41,268 nucleotides of DNA from Syntrophobacterales bacterium Delta_02 (GTDB lineage: Bacteria; Desulfobacterota; Syntrophorhabdia; Syntrophorhabdales; Syntrophorhabdaceae), in contig LVAA01000007.1 of assembly GCA_001603955.1 (NCBI GenBank), positions 1 through 41,268 on the forward strand. Reading direction: 5' to 3'. Made by a program: the position numbers and the translations under genes. Below are positions 24,444 to 34,115 of the stretch, piece after piece. A model generated the notes under the pieces. That model was not told the origin of the DNA. It saw only the letters and a program-made list of their open reading frames with translations, and did no database searches. How positions within the stretch are numbered: position 1 is the stretch's first letter; each line of letters starts with the position of its first letter.

Positions 24444-25895
24444 TCACAACTCTTGTGCCGTAAGACAGGCCTGGTCCTGTGCCCCCGTTCTCGGCTCCGA
24501 GCGGTAGTGCTTCCTGAGAAGCTCGTCGCTCACGCGGTGCAGCTCCTCGCGCGGCAGCACGGACAGCGCGTCCCAACCCATCTCCAGCGTCGTCTCTATG
24601 GAGCGGTTCTCGTATTCTCCCTGGTTGAGGAATGTCCCCTCGAAGGCCTCGCCGAACTTCAGGTACTGCTTGTCGAGCGGGCTCAGTTCTTCTTCACCGA
24701 TGACATCCGCCAGGCCGCGGACCCTCTTCACGTAGGCGTAGCAGGCAAAGAGCTGGCTCGCCAGGATCGGGTGGTCCTCGCGGGTGAAGCCCTTGCCCAC
24801 ACCATCCTTCATGAGGCGCGACAGGCTCGGCAGGCCCGCGATGGGCGGGTAGATGCCGCGCTGGAAGAGGTCGCGGTCGAGAACGATCTGTCCTTCCGTA
24901 ATGTAGCCTGTCAGGTCGGGAACGGGGTGACTGATATCGTCAGCAGGCATCGTCAGGATCGCCATCTGCGTGATCGACCCGGGCGAGTTCTCGATGCGGC
25001 CCGCCCGTTCGTAAAGACTCGCCAGGTCGGAATACAGATACCCGGGGTATCCCTTGCGCCCCGGTATCTCACCGCGTGCCGTCCCGACCTCGCGCAGGCT
25101 CTCGCAATAGTTGGTCATGTCCGTGAGGAGGATGAGGACGTGCTGACCGCAATCGAAGGCGAGGTGCTCGGCAAGGGTCAGCGCAACGCGCGGAGTGAGG
25201 AGCCGCTCCACGCTCGGCGCGTCCGCCAGGGAAAAGAACATAACGGCGCGGGAAAGCGCCCCCGATTCCCGGAAGTTGCGGATGAAGAACTCGGCAATGT
25301 CATGCTTGATGCCCATGGCGGCGAATACGATGGAGAATTCCACCTCTTCGTCAAGAAGGCGAGCCTGCCTAATGATCTGTGCCGAGACCCGGTCGTGGGG
25401 CAGCCCGTTGCCGGAGAAGACGGGCAGCTTCTGGCCGCGCACGAGTGCATTCATCCCGTCGATCGCGGAGAGACCCGTCTGGATGAATTCACGGGGGTAG
25501 CGTCTGGCGAAGGGGTTGATGGGCATGCCGTTGACGTCCCGGCGGTCCGCTGAGAGGGCCGGCGGTCCGCCGTCGGCGGGGCGGCCCAAGCCGTCAAAAA
25601 CACGGCCGAGCATCTGCCGGGAGACGGGGAGGCGAAAGCTCTCCCCGAGAAAGCGCGCCCGGAGCGTCCGGGTGGCAAGCCCGGTCGTCCCCTCGAGGAC
25701 CTGGACAACGGCATGGTGCTCGGAAACGTCAAGCACGCGCCCCATGCGGGGAATGCCCGCCGGGTCGATGATCTCCACCGTCTCGTCATATCCCACGTCA
25801 CGGACCCTGTCGACCACGACCAGCGGCCCCTCGATGCGTGAGGCACCCACGTATTCAAGACCCCTGTCCTCAATATCTGCGAAGAGATCATTCAT
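24444..25895 (-). CDS. atpB: V/A-type ATPase subunit B (non-catalytic)
   Basis: A 483-residue member of the ATPase alpha/beta superfamily that alternates with subunit A in the V1/A1 head. It shows [10 protein letters not shown] in place of a Walker A loop, the hallmark of the non-catalytic subunit, along with the F-A-A-M-G and S-L-A-D-A-P-S segments. The C-terminus carries the helical bundle. It overlaps the end of subunit A by eight bases, so the two head subunits are translationally coupled. Confidence 0.95.
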   Translation of the reverse strand: MNDLFADIEDRGLEYVGASRIEGPLVVVDRVRDVGYDETVEIIDPAGIPRMGRVLDVSEHHAVVQVLEGTTGLATRTLRARFLGESFRLPVSRQMLGRVFDGLGRPADGGPPALSADRRDVNGMPINPFARRYPREFIQTGLSAIDGMNALVRGQKLPVFSGNGLPHDRVSAQIIRQARLLDEEVEFSIVFAAMGIKHDIAEFFIRNFRESGALSRAVMFFSLADAPSVERLLTPRVALTLAEHLAFDCGQHVLILLTDMTNYCESLREVGTARGEIPGRKGYPGYLYSDLASLYERAGRIENSPGSITQMAILTMPADDISHPVPDLTGYITEGQIVLDRDLFQRGIYPPIAGLPSLSRLMKDGVGKGFTREDHPILASQLFACYAYVKRVRGLADVIGEEELSPLDKQYLKFGEAFEGTFLNQGEYENRSIETTLEMGWDALSVLPREELHRVSDELLRKHYRSEPRTGAQDQACLTAQEL

Positions 25896-27681
25896 TGCAG
25901 ACCGCCCCCTTCATGTATTGTCGTTCCAGTTCGTCCGCCTCTTCCCCGACTCTTTTTGCGAGCTCCTCCACCTTGTAGAGTTCCTTGTTGGACGTCGCCG
26001 CCTTCGCGCGGAGCACGTCGGAAACACAGTCCATACCGGTGACCTTCGCCAGGGGGACACCCTCCTGGATCAGGTCACGCCCCCTGTGATACAGCGTGAG
26101 GATGAGCCTCAGGAGGGCAACCTGTTTCTCCGGCGAGCAGTACATGTCGTTCTCATCGAAGGCGCTCTGGGCGAGAAAACCGTCCTTGAAGATCTCGGCG
26201 ATGAAGAGGATGAGGCGCTGACTGTCGGGCAGCACGTCAGGCCCGACGAGCTTGACGATCTGCTGGAGGCGTTCCTCGCGCTGCAGGAGCGTCAGCGCCT
26301 CGGTCCGGAGATCCTCCCAGTCCGGGCAGCTTGCCTCCCACCATCCCTTGACATCCTCGGCGTATTCCGAATAGGAATGCAGCCAGTGGATGGACGGATA
26401 ATGGCGGGCGTTGGCAAGCTCCGTGTCGAGGGCCCAGAAGCAGCGGATAAAACGGCGCGTGTGCTGTGTCACCGGCTCGGAAAAATCGCCGCCGGGAGGA
26501 CTCACGGCCCCGACGATGCTCACGGAGGCACGATCGCCGGCAAGGGTCGTCACGGCACCGCCGCGTTCGTAGAACTGGGCGAGCCTCGTGGGAAGAGATG
26601 CCGGGAAACCCTCTTCCGCGGGCATCTCTTCGAGACGCGCGGCAAGCTCCCTGAGTGCCTCCGCCCAGCGGCTCGTCGAGTCCGCAAAGACCGCCACGGA
26701 CAGGCCCATGTCCCGATAGTATTCCGCGAGGGTGATGCCGGTGTAAATGGAGACCTCCCGGGCCGCGACGGGCATGTTCGACGTGTTGGCGATGAGGATG
26801 GTCCGCTCCATGAGCGGCCGTCCGGACCGCGGGTCTTCCAGCTCCGGAAATTCGCGGAGAACTTCCGTCATCTCGTTGCCGCGCTCCCCGCAGCCGATAA
26901 AGACGATGATCTCGGCGTCGGACCACTTGGCGAGCTGATGCTGGGTGATCGTCTTGCCCGTTCCGAAACCGCCCGGTATGGCCGCCGCTCCGCCCTTGCC
27001 GAGAGGGAAGAAGGTGTCGATGATCCTCTGGCCGGTGATCAGGGGATCGGCTATCCTCAGACGCTCCCGGATCGGCCGCGGCTGTCTCACGGGCCAGCGC
27101 TGGAGCATTGTCACTTCCCTCTCGCCGTCCGGCGTACCGATCACCGCAACGGGGTCGAGAAGTGTGTAGTCCCCTTTCCCAACGATGGACAGCACAGGGC
27201 CGAAGACATCGGGCGGGACCATGATCCTGTGCGTGACGAGAGGGGTCTCCACGACCTGCCCTATCGCCTGGCCGGGACTGGCGGTATCACCCTTCGCCGC
27301 CAGGGGCTCAAAGGTCCACTGCCTGGTGTTGTCGAGGGCCTCCACCTTTTCGCCGCGGCGGATCCATGCGCCGCTCTTCGCCTCGATGCCGGGCAGCGGC
27401 CTCTGGATACCGTCGTAGATATTTCCGACAAGCCCGGGGCCAAGCGAAACGGACAGAGGCGCGCCCGTGCAAAGCACCCTGGCCCCGGGCTTGAGCATCG
27501 TCGTGTCCTCGTAGACCTGGATCGTCGCCAGATCGCCGATGATCCGGACCACTTCGCCCACAAGCCCCAGTTCGCCCACCTGGACGACCTCGTACATCTG
27601 TGCTCCGCTCATCCCCGTAGCCGTGATGATAGGTCCGCTGATACGGGTCGCGACAGGCCCTGCTGCTTGGGTCACATTCAT
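25888..27681 (-). CDS. atpA: V/A-type ATPase subunit A (catalytic)
   Basis: A 597-residue catalytic subunit that hydrolyses or makes ATP. The Walker A loop is G237-GFGTGK243-T, followed by the V-type-specific [11 protein letters not shown] segment with its catalytic glutamate. The bulge domain particular to subunit A (about 110-190) is present. The start at 27681 overlaps the stop of subunit E by one base (TGATG) and has GGAGGTGCCAC upstream. Open frame continues upstream inside subunit E but is not likely used. No intein or frameshift was seen. Confidence 0.95.
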   Translation of the reverse strand: MNVTQAAGPVATRISGPIITATGMSGAQMYEVVQVGELGLVGEVVRIIGDLATIQVYEDTTMLKPGARVLCTGAPLSVSLGPGLVGNIYDGIQRPLPGIEAKSGAWIRRGEKVEALDNTRQWTFEPLAAKGDTASPGQAIGQVVETPLVTHRIMVPPDVFGPVLSIVGKGDYTLLDPVAVIGTPDGEREVTMLQRWPVRQPRPIRERLRIADPLITGQRIIDTFFPLGKGGAAAIPGGFGTGKTITQHQLAKWSDAEIIVFIGCGERGNEMTEVLREFPELEDPRSGRPLMERTILIANTSNMPVAAREVSIYTGITLAEYYRDMGLSVAVFADSTSRWAEALRELAARLEEMPAEEGFPASLPTRLAQFYERGGAVTTLAGDRASVSIVGAVSPPGGDFSEPVTQHTRRFIRCFWALDTELANARHYPSIHWLHSYSEYAEDVKGWWEASCPDWEDLRTEALTLLQREERLQQIVKLVGPDVLPDSQRLILFIAEIFKDGFLAQSAFDENDMYCSPEKQVALLRLILTLYHRGRDLIQEGVPLAKVTGMDCVSDVLRAKAATSNKELYKVEELAKRVGEEADELERQYMKGAVCNE

Positions 27682-28337
27682 CACGTGGCACCTCCTTCCG
27701 GCTCTCCCGCGGCGGCAGGCAACATCTCCGCCGCGATGGCACGCCGTATCTGCGGCCACAGGCGCTCAAGCCTCGCCCTGTAACGGTTGTCCCATACCTG
27801 CTTTTCCGCCGCGTCCGTTACGATGGGTCCGTCTTCAGACATGCGGGCATCCCAGGAGACAGTGATCTTTACCCCGGGCCGACCGGCCCGCGAGGCGATC
27901 TCCTCCTCCAGGGCCCCGCCAAGCATGGGCCGGCTCCCCTCGGCAAGGCGCACCACGAATTCGTCGCCTGTCATACCCCGGACGGCCTCGCTCGCGAGAT
28001 TGATAACGCTTTCCCGGAGGTCGAAGCCGTTGCGGGCGGCCAGGTGCTTCGCAGCCTCTTCGCGTATGGATCCGAGGAGCACCTCGATGCGGGCGAGGTA
28101 CAGCCGCCGCGTCTCGACGAAGACCGCCGCCAGCGTCAGGTCCCTGCGGCGCGCTCCCTCGGAGCGTGCCTCTTCAAGGCGCTTGAGACGAGCTTCGATG
28201 GCCGCCGAACCCTCCCTCCCCAGAAGGGCCTCGGCGTCCCGCCGCGCGCAGGAGATCATATCGTCACACTGGCGCCGTGCGTCGTCACTGATCTCCTGGC
28301 GGAGCACCGCTGAAGAATCATGTTCGGTCATGCTCAT
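27681..28337 (-). CDS. atpE: V/A-type ATPase subunit E (peripheral stalk)
   Basis: 218 residues: a long charged helix (about 10-80), then the globular C-terminal domain with strands such as V-K-I-T-V-S-W-D near 165. This is the arrangement of the E/G peripheral stalk that holds the head to subunit I. The family call rests on architecture and operon position, because the sequence is divergent. It follows subunit F without a gap and runs into subunit A. Confidence 0.85.
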   Translation of the reverse strand: MSMTEHDSSAVLRQEISDDARRQCDDMISCARRDAEALLGREGSAAIEARLKRLEEARSEGARRRDLTLAAVFVETRRLYLARIEVLLGSIREEAAKHLAARNGFDLRESVINLASEAVRGMTGDEFVVRLAEGSRPMLGGALEEEIASRAGRPGVKITVSWDARMSEDGPIVTDAAEKQVWDNRYRARLERLWPQIRRAIAAEMLPAAAGEPEGGAT

Positions 28338-28661
28338 TTAACGTCCCTCGCTTTGTCCCAGCCGGATGCCCACGGCCTCCTGTACGAATTCCCTGAGGCT
28401 CCTTGTTCCGGCCGCTCGCCTGCCCGGCCCGGGAATCTCGACGATGAGCGGGTAATCCCTCTCCAGGCTCAACTCTTCCACCCGGTCGCGGATGAGGTCG
28501 GCAACCGTCGAGGTGAGAATGACGATGGCACAGTCGGGCTCCCCCATCACCCTGTCGAGCACCCGGGAGGCCTCATCCGCCGTGGCAGTTGCCTCACCGG
28601 CAACGCCAGCCAGCCGGAAGCCTCTCACAGTGTCCTCATCGGCGATGCAGAAGAACTTCAT
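28338..28661 (-). CDS. atpF: V/A-type ATPase subunit F
   Basis: A 107-residue alpha/beta protein with the subunit F pattern: F-C-I-A-D-E-D-T-V-R-G-F-R-L-A-G at the start, A-I-V-I-L-T in the central strand and P-L-I-V-E-I-P-G-P near 80. The F subunit binds the D shaft and damps ATP hydrolysis. AGGAGGGGCC precedes the ATG. It lies eight bases after subunit K. Confidence 0.92.
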   Translation of the reverse strand: MKFFCIADEDTVRGFRLAGVAGEATATADEASRVLDRVMGEPDCAIVILTSTVADLIRDRVEELSLERDYPLIVEIPGPGRRAAGTRSLREFVQEAVGIRLGQSEGR

Positions 28662-28669
28662 GGCCCCTC

Positions 28670-28999
28670 CTAGATCTTCTGCAGCAGCATCATGGCTATG
28701 GCGAAGCCGAGCACGGCAAGTCCCTCAGCCAGCGCGACAAACAGGATGCTCCGGGTAAGGAGTTCGGGCTTCTCCACCGCGGCCCCGAGAGCGGCCGATC
28801 CGATCTTTCCCACAGCGTATCCTGCCCCGAGGATGCTCACACCAACGGCGAACGCGGCTGCCACCGCGAGGCCGATGGTCCTCCCCAGGGAGGCCGTGGA
28901 GGCACTTTCCTGCGCCGCCTGTTCAGCCAGGACCTGCACGGCTGGAATCAGCGTCACCGCGAGAGCGGCTCCAACGGACCTGAGTGACAATTTCATCAT
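28670..28999 (-). CDS. atpK: V/A-type ATPase subunit K (proteolipid c-ring)
   Basis: 109 residues. An N-terminal hydrophobic segment ending in a likely signal-type cut (about 1-25, Q-V-L-A|E) is followed by one helical hairpin, so this is the 8-kDa form rather than the duplicated 16-kDa form. The ion-binding glutamate sits in the second helix in F-V-A-L-A-E-G-L-A-V-L-G. The first helix has no glutamine at the Na+ ligand position seen in Na+ V-ATPases, which favours protons, but that is an inference. GGGGAGGTGTCAC precedes the ATG. Confidence 0.9.
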   Translation of the reverse strand: MMKLSLRSVGAALAVTLIPAVQVLAEQAAQESASTASLGRTIGLAVAAAFAVGVSILGAGYAVGKIGSAALGAAVEKPELLTRSILFVALAEGLAVLGFAIAMMLLQKI

Positions 29000-29056
29000 G
29001 TGACACCTCCCCTCGCCGGCACGCGACCGGCTGTTTGCATGATCCCGCAGGCGGGA

Positions 29057-31018
29057 TCAGGACTCCCTGAACCCGGTCTTTCCCGCCAGGCGAAAGGGTT
29101 CGAACGCCTGACCGTCCCCGGAGAAGAATTTGCCGAAGAATTCATAGTACTCCAGACGGAGCGCCTGTACCGATGCGATGATGCCCTCGAGGACTATGGC
29201 CACGAGATTCCCCAGTATGACGACGATAACGCCCCCGACGGTGCCCGCGACGGGAAGGTGCTTCACCTGTTCGGCGAGCATGAAGGCGGCGACGAGCAGC
29301 GCCGCATGGCTCATCGCGTAGGCCCCGAGCCGCACGAAGCTTATCGTGTTGGCGAGATAGGAGAGGAACGCCTCGAAAGCCCCCACGAAGGACTCCGTGA
29401 TGGCAATGCCGAGCGTGCCGTGTTCCCCGGAGCGACGGAGGAAATACTCGAGAGGTTCCTTCAGTATCCAGCACAGCGCCGGCACCACCAGGAACACCAC
29501 AAGCGCCGCTCCCATGAGACCCCGCGACGAGATCGCGTCCCGCCCGATGATCATCGCGAGCACGCCCCAGTAGAAAAGGATCCCCGCCACTCCGAACTTG
29601 TCGAGGAAGCCGCCGATCACGTCGCCGCGCCGGAAACGGTTGACGGCATTGAGTATCATACCCAGGCTGATCATGATGACGCCGACGGCGATCGCGCCGT
29701 ACATGAGGCCCATGGGGTCGCCCTCGAGAGGATCGTGCCAGAGGGCGTATCTCTTGAAATGCTCGAGACCGAAGAAGCTGCCGTAGACGATCCCGAAAAC
29801 GACGCTCGACAGCCCGCAGGCCGTGAGCAGTACACCCATGTCGCGGGTCTTCTCCGTCTTTCCCTTAAGGAGCGCCGCCACCCCCAGGGCGGCAAGGGTC
29901 GCACCGTGGCCCCAGTCCCCGAACATGATCCCGAACATGAGCACGTAACTGACGGCAACGAAGATGGTAGGTTCCAGTTCCCGGTAGTTCGGCGTTCCGT
30001 AGGAGGAGATGAGCATACCGAAGGGTCGCAGCAAACCCGAATGCGTAAGGAGGGTGGGGACCTTCTCCTCCGGGGCGTCATCCGGAGCGGTGACCTCGAT
30101 GGCACAGCGGCCGCGGGTGATCCTCCTGAGGTGTTCACCGACTCTGGCGGCCTCATGTGCCGGCACCCAGCCCGTTATCAGCGTGGTCGCATCCGTCCGG
30201 GCCAGTTCCTGCTGCGCCCTTACGAGTCCGAGCTCGGCCCAGATCGCGGCCTCAAGCCCGTCGAGGTAAGGCGCGAACTCATCGGCCAGTGACTTGAGCC
30301 GGATGTCGAGTCTCTGGAGCTCCGTTTCAAGGCGCTGGTGCTCTTTCTCCTTTTCCGCGCACAGCGTGTCCGGCGTGGCGCCTTCCACCTCGGGAAGGAC
30401 CTCGCGCTGAAAGCCCGCTCCCTGCAAGGCCTTCTCCAGGGAATCCGAGTTCTGACGGGTCGTCATGGCGATCACCGGCCGCCGGCCCTTCTGCCCTTCC
30501 AGCACTGCCAGGGCCACATTGTCGCCCAGCGCTGCCCGAAGGCTGGCGAGATTCTGCTCCGGCAGGTTCCCCGTCACGAAATGGAGGAAGGAGAAATGAT
30601 CGGGACCGGCGAGCGGAACGTCGAGCCCGCGCCAGTCCGATACCTGATCGCACAGTGCCGTCAGGTCCCTCTGCCGCTGCCGGTAGGCCCTGCGAAGGTG
30701 CGAAACCTCCCCGATATGTTCCTCGATGGAACCAAGTCTCTCATCGGCTTCGGACAGGTCGATCTCTCCGGGAGGTTCCCCGCCTGCCGGCGCGGTGATC
30801 TCGAGGAGGCGCCGTATCTCTTCCAGCCTCGCGCGCAGGCGCTCGTACCGGCCTATCTCGCCTGTGAGGTCACGCACGGCGAGGGCGGGCGTCTCCGCCC
30901 CGGCGGGCAGACGCGTCAACTGTATCACTCCCATGCGGCCGAGGGTCGTGAGCACCTCCCGCTCGTCCTTGTCGAGGACCACGGCGCTGAGCCGCGACAT
31001 CGGGGCGGGACTAAACAT
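29057..31018 (-). CDS. atpI: V/A-type ATPase subunit I (a subunit)
   Basis: This 653-residue stator/ion-channel subunit has a soluble N-terminal half with two coiled-coil arms (about 85-130 and 215-260) and a C-terminal half of about eight membrane helices. The segment L-S-Y-L-A-N-T-I-S-F-V-R-L-G-A-Y-A in the penultimate helix carries the essential arginine. GGGAGGTGTCAC precedes the ATG at 31018, and the start overlaps the end of subunit C by eight bases. The frame is intact across its full length. Confidence 0.94.
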   Translation of the reverse strand: MFSPAPMSRLSAVVLDKDEREVLTTLGRMGVIQLTRLPAGAETPALAVRDLTGEIGRYERLRARLEEIRRLLEITAPAGGEPPGEIDLSEADERLGSIEEHIGEVSHLRRAYRQRQRDLTALCDQVSDWRGLDVPLAGPDHFSFLHFVTGNLPEQNLASLRAALGDNVALAVLEGQKGRRPVIAMTTRQNSDSLEKALQGAGFQREVLPEVEGATPDTLCAEKEKEHQRLETELQRLDIRLKSLADEFAPYLDGLEAAIWAELGLVRAQQELARTDATTLITGWVPAHEAARVGEHLRRITRGRCAIEVTAPDDAPEEKVPTLLTHSGLLRPFGMLISSYGTPNYRELEPTIFVAVSYVLMFGIMFGDWGHGATLAALGVAALLKGKTEKTRDMGVLLTACGLSSVVFGIVYGSFFGLEHFKRYALWHDPLEGDPMGLMYGAIAVGVIMISLGMILNAVNRFRRGDVIGGFLDKFGVAGILFYWGVLAMIIGRDAISSRGLMGAALVVFLVVPALCWILKEPLEYFLRRSGEHGTLGIAITESFVGAFEAFLSYLANTISFVRLGAYAMSHAALLVAAFMLAEQVKHLPVAGTVGGVIVVILGNLVAIVLEGIIASVQALRLEYYEFFGKFFSGDGQAFEPFRLAGKTGFRES

Positions 31019-32060
31019 GTGACACCTCCCTTTCCACGCGCGGCACCATCCGGGCCCGTATGATGTCTTCGCCGGCACCCGTGCGGATACCCTCGGAGAT
31101 GGTTATGAGGTTCGCCACCTCCAGGCGGCGCAGCGCCACATACCCGACAACAACGCCAAAACCCATGTGGCTGCGCCTGAATGCAGTGTTCGCAAGGCGG
31201 TGATACCGCCTCCATGCCAGGTCCTCTATAAAAGGTATCTGAATGGCCGAGGATGATTCGCTTAAGGCCCCTTCCACAGGCAGGGGGTCGATGGCGCGCA
31301 TGACGGCACGGCCCACCGCGATCCAGGGGTCATGGTCATCCAGCATGGCGGCGAGGACGGCGTGGGGTATCCGGGCCCCGGGGACGTGGAAGGACAGCAG
31401 TTGGTCCGCCGCCAGGCCATAGTTGAATTTCCCGCGCAGGACGAGCATGAGGTGAAAGATGTCCGCCTCCTGGCATATCACACCTTCGACCTCTTGCCGG
31501 TCCCGGTTGGAAAGGAGCGCGAGGCGAACCATAAGTTCCTGGAGATACCCGCTGTCCAGGGCCGCCTCCAGAAAGAAAGGTCTCGCGTCTTCGCCATAAT
31601 CCCTGATCGCCTTCTCGAGGCCCTTGCGCAGCGGCCCGAAGGGAAGGAGCATCACGAAATCGGTGAGAGCCGGCGCCCTCACCAGTGATTCCACCACCGC
31701 CTGCGTCTGTCCTGGCAGAGGGACAAGGCGTTCCCTCACCTCTTCCAGGGGGGTCTTTGTGATGCACGCTCTGAGGAGCACTTTTATGTTCTCGGCCTCA
31801 AGACGGGCAGGCATCCAGTCGATCAGATGCCTCTCAGTCCGGTCCAGGTGGCCGGGGAAGCCCGAGAATTCCCTGGCAAGCTCCTCGATCAATTGACGTT
31901 GAAAGTCCGTGGTCCCTTGAAACTCCCGCTCGGGAAAGATGGCCCGCGTGAACTCCTGAAGGTTGCGGACACGCGTGAGGGAATCGAGCCTGTCTCCCTC
32001 AGCCATTGAACTGCGCCTTCCGTGAAGGCGGGCCACAAAGTAGTCGAGGTTGCCTGTCAT
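31011..32060 (-). CDS. atpC: V/A-type ATPase subunit C (d, rotor cap)
   Basis: A 349-residue all-helical protein matching archaeal/bacterial V-type subunit C, the funnel that seats the D/F shaft on the c-ring. The opening N-L-D-Y-F-V-A-R-L-H-G-R-R-S and the C-terminal F-G-V-V-V-G-Y-V-A-L-R-R-L-E-V-A-N-L are conserved. AAGGAGGCGA precedes the ATG at 32060, which I prefer to a start 15 codons upstream. It overlaps subunit I downstream. Confidence 0.92.
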   Translation of the reverse strand: MTGNLDYFVARLHGRRSSMAEGDRLDSLTRVRNLQEFTRAIFPEREFQGTTDFQRQLIEELAREFSGFPGHLDRTERHLIDWMPARLEAENIKVLLRACITKTPLEEVRERLVPLPGQTQAVVESLVRAPALTDFVMLLPFGPLRKGLEKAIRDYGEDARPFFLEAALDSGYLQELMVRLALLSNRDRQEVEGVICQEADIFHLMLVLRGKFNYGLAADQLLSFHVPGARIPHAVLAAMLDDHDPWIAVGRAVMRAIDPLPVEGALSESSSAIQIPFIEDLAWRRYHRLANTAFRRSHMGFGVVVGYVALRRLEVANLITISEGIRTGAGEDIIRARMVPRVEREVSHV

Positions 32061-32079
32061 TCGCCTCCTTAAGGTACCG

Positions 32080-32391
32080 TCACGTCTTGCATACGCACCG
32101 GACAATACCTTCTACAAAACGTTTTCTTCGGGCCTCGTCGATATCTACATCTCTTTCGATCTTCGCTGCCGCCCGGGCCAATCTTTCCTCCTTTTCCTTC
32201 CCGGCCTCGGCGGCGGCGGCGGTAATGATGCGGTCGGCCTCGGCGGCTGCCTCCTGGTGTGCGGTGGCGGTGATATCCTGCGCTTTCTTCCGGGCCTCTG
32301 CGATGATGCGGTCGGCCTCGGCCTTCGCCTCTTCGACCGCCCGTTTCGCCTCTGTCTCGGCAGCCACGATCTTCTGGATCACTTCGCGCAT
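32080..32391 (-). CDS. atpH: V/A-type ATPase subunit H/G (peripheral stalk coiled coil)
   Basis: 103 residues, almost entirely one Ala/Glu/Lys/Arg-rich helix with heptad character (E-A-K-R-A-V-E-E-A-K-A-E-A-D-R-I). This is the form of the G/H subunit that pairs with E in the peripheral stalk. It is called by architecture and by its place as first gene of the operon. The ATG at 32391 has GGAGG five bases upstream. Two earlier ATG/GTG codons fall in the repeat-rich leader. Confidence 0.82.
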   Translation of the reverse strand: MREVIQKIVAAETEAKRAVEEAKAEADRIIAEARKKAQDITATAHQEAAAEADRIITAAAAEAGKEKEERLARAAAKIERDVDIDEARRKRFVEGIVRCVCKT

Positions 32392-32404
32392 GAAAACCTC
32401 CATA

Positions 32405-32440
32405 GAGACGGCTTGAACCACTTGAGTAGCTCGAGCGTTG
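32405..32440. repeat. Degenerate family B repeat
   Basis: GGCTTGAACCACTTGAGTAGCTCGAGCG keeps the nine-base CTTGA period for three units with drift. Unlike the other copies it sits in the leader of a gene (the V/A-ATPase operon) rather than after a stop codon. Confidence 0.45.
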
Positions 32441-32657
32441 AGAAGGCGGAGGAGGATGAGTTGACGGGTTTTCGGCTCAGCGGCAGGGGTGGCCGAAGCG
32501 CCCCGGGGTGGTTATCCGGGGAAGAAGATCTTGTTTCAGTATGGCTTGTGTGCCCCCACATGTCTCATCACCCTTTCCTCATTGACCGTGCTGAATCGGA
32601 TGCAGGAGTGATAAGAGCGCCTCACTACTTAGCCAGGCCGAACGTTCATATATATCA

Positions 32658-32685
32658 AGTATAGCGTCAACTTTCATAAACACAA
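32658..32685 (-). promoter_or_regulatory. Promoter of the V/A-ATPase operon
   Basis: On the minus strand TTGTGT (32685-32680) and TATACT (32663-32658) are 16 bases apart. The transcript would have a leader of about 260 bases before the ATG at 32391, containing the hairpin CCCCGG/CCGGGG (32501-32521) and a degenerate family B repeat. The gap 32392-32740 holds no gene I can support. Confidence 0.45.
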
Positions 32686-32687
32686 GT

Positions 32688-32700
32688 GGACAAATTGTCC
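32688..32700. promoter_or_regulatory. Palindromic operator-like site
   Basis: GGACAAATTGTCC has perfect six-base arms around a single central base. It lies two bases upstream of the -35 element of the ATPase promoter and about 40 bases before the divergent gene at 32741, a good place for a dimeric regulator of either gene. Its binder is unknown. Confidence 0.4.
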
Positions 32701-32740
32701 GCAGTGGTGCCCAAAACAGTCTTTTCAACAGGGGGGATTT

Positions 32741-33817
32741 GTGATAATAATGTCAACTATCGGGAAAAGGGAACAGCAAGGAGCAGGAAGAGAGGGTCGA
32801 CCACCCCGTGGCATACCGATGACTCAGATAAAACTGGCACACAGGACCGTTGCGAACGGTGAACAGAGGACTCAGCGGCCGATTCATGCCCAGCGGCGTG
32901 CCGAGAGGTTCTTCCGCGGCCGGATACTGCAGGACCTCAAGGGCCAGTTCCTCGAATTCATGAACGACGGTTTCTCGGCGCAACTCATAGACGAGAAGAC
33001 GAAACGCCTCGTCGACGATCTCACGGGAAGCAGCGGTGGCGTGCGTCTCGACAGGCTCGGTTCCATCCGCTTCTTCGTCGAACGGGAGGACCTCTTCCGG
33101 GACATCTCGGAGATACTTCGAAGACTTCCCCAAAAAGACAGGATAGAGGACCTGCTCGCCAGCGCCGACATGACGCGCAGGTACTCCATTGCCCTCGCCT
33201 TGAGGCCCCCCGGTGCGGAACTGATGGGTGCGAGCGGCCCGAGGCAGGACCCCGTCACCACGAGCATCATAATGGATGTCATGACGCGCTGGCTCGCCTG
33301 TATCCGTCAAAGGCGGGAGGTGCTCGGCGACGTTCTTTCCGCGCTCGACGGGAAGGAAGGAACCGACCTCGAGGAGTACTCCGGCCTTCCCGAGACCCTC
33401 GACGACATTTCCCTGAACATGGACACCTACCGGGAGCTCGAGGGCATCATTGAGGACGTCATGAACAAGCTTCTCTCCCGGCAGGACACAAAGCCCGTGG
33501 CGAAACGGTGGTTCTGGGAGAAGGTTATCGTCCAGGGCATCGAGCTTATCAACAATTATTGTCATAACGAGGGGTGCCCACCCGACTGCCGCCGCATCCA
33601 CGACGAGGCACCTGACGTGGCCGCCGCCATCTTGAGGCTCATCTACCCCGACCGCTTCACCGGGGGACCTGAAGAGACCGCCGCCGAGATAATGGGGCGC
33701 TACCTCCAGATACGGCATCCGGCCAACGACGAGGATACCTTCATCAGGAACCTCTTCTCCCGCCACATCGATGAAGACCCCGAAACAACCGGTCCGTCAC
33801 AGGACAGGGCCGTCTGA
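32741..33817 (+). CDS. Hypothetical protein, family not recognised
   Basis: This 358-residue soluble protein has no signal peptide, membrane segment or nucleotide-binding motif that I can see. It is charged and mostly helical by composition. A possible metal site is the cluster H-N-E-G-C-P-P-D-C-R-R-I-H near residue 280, with two cysteines and two histidines within 13 residues. The basic N-terminal 60 residues look disordered. I chose the GTG at 32741 because GGGGGG lies four bases upstream. An ATG at 32750 is too far from it. It diverges from the ATPase operon across a palindrome. Intact coding character, with alternate frames broken, makes it a real gene. Confidence 0.75.
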   Translation: MIIMSTIGKREQQGAGREGRPPRGIPMTQIKLAHRTVANGEQRTQRPIHAQRRAERFFRGRILQDLKGQFLEFMNDGFSAQLIDEKTKRLVDDLTGSSGGVRLDRLGSIRFFVEREDLFRDISEILRRLPQKDRIEDLLASADMTRRYSIALALRPPGAELMGASGPRQDPVTTSIIMDVMTRWLACIRQRREVLGDVLSALDGKEGTDLEEYSGLPETLDDISLNMDTYRELEGIIEDVMNKLLSRQDTKPVAKRWFWEKVIVQGIELINNYCHNEGCPPDCRRIHDEAPDVAAAILRLIYPDRFTGGPEETAAEIMGRYLQIRHPANDEDTFIRNLFSRHIDEDPETTGPSQDRAV

Positions 33818-34061
33818 TATTATTCTTTCCTCTTTGTTCTCTTCGAACCGCTAGAATCACCCTGTCATGGAACACTTCATTCTGCAGACAGACAATCGGG
33901 GTGAATCTTCACAGGACTCTTGCACACCCCCACCTCACGTTAGCATGACCCTTTCCTCGCGATCATCACCCCTGCCGCCATGCCGGTTGCGGTTCAGGGA
34001 TTTATCTGTCCCGGCTTGCCTCCGGACCCCCCATCCCGGGTCCTGAACCCTTCTTCGCCGG

Positions 34062-34098
34062 CAAAAAAAGGCGGGGTTGCCACACCCCGCCTTTTCAT
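34062..34098 (-). terminator. Intrinsic terminator of the NfnAB operon
   Basis: On the minus strand AAGGCGGGGT (near 34093-34084) pairs with ACCCCGCCTT (34078-34069) around a short loop, followed by a run of seven T. It begins about 20 bases after the stop of the NfnAB gene. The plus strand also has a T-rich stretch after the stem, so it may work in both directions. The preceding 33818-34061 shows nothing I can name. Confidence 0.85.
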
Positions 34099-34115
34099 TT
34101 TCTCAGTGACCCTTG

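Noticed and set aside
25516-27783. Very long open frame (755 codons) opposite ATPase subunits A and B
   Set aside because: It is the antisense of highly conserved genes in GC-rich DNA; composition is Arg/Pro/Gly-rich without any domain.
29000-30292. 430-codon frame opposite subunit I
   Set aside because: Antisense shadow of a conserved membrane protein; no ribosome site or recognisable domain.
32050-32664. 204-codon plus-strand frame over the ATPase subunit H gene
   Set aside because: Shadow of a helical, repeat-rich minus-strand gene plus its leader; no support on the plus strand.
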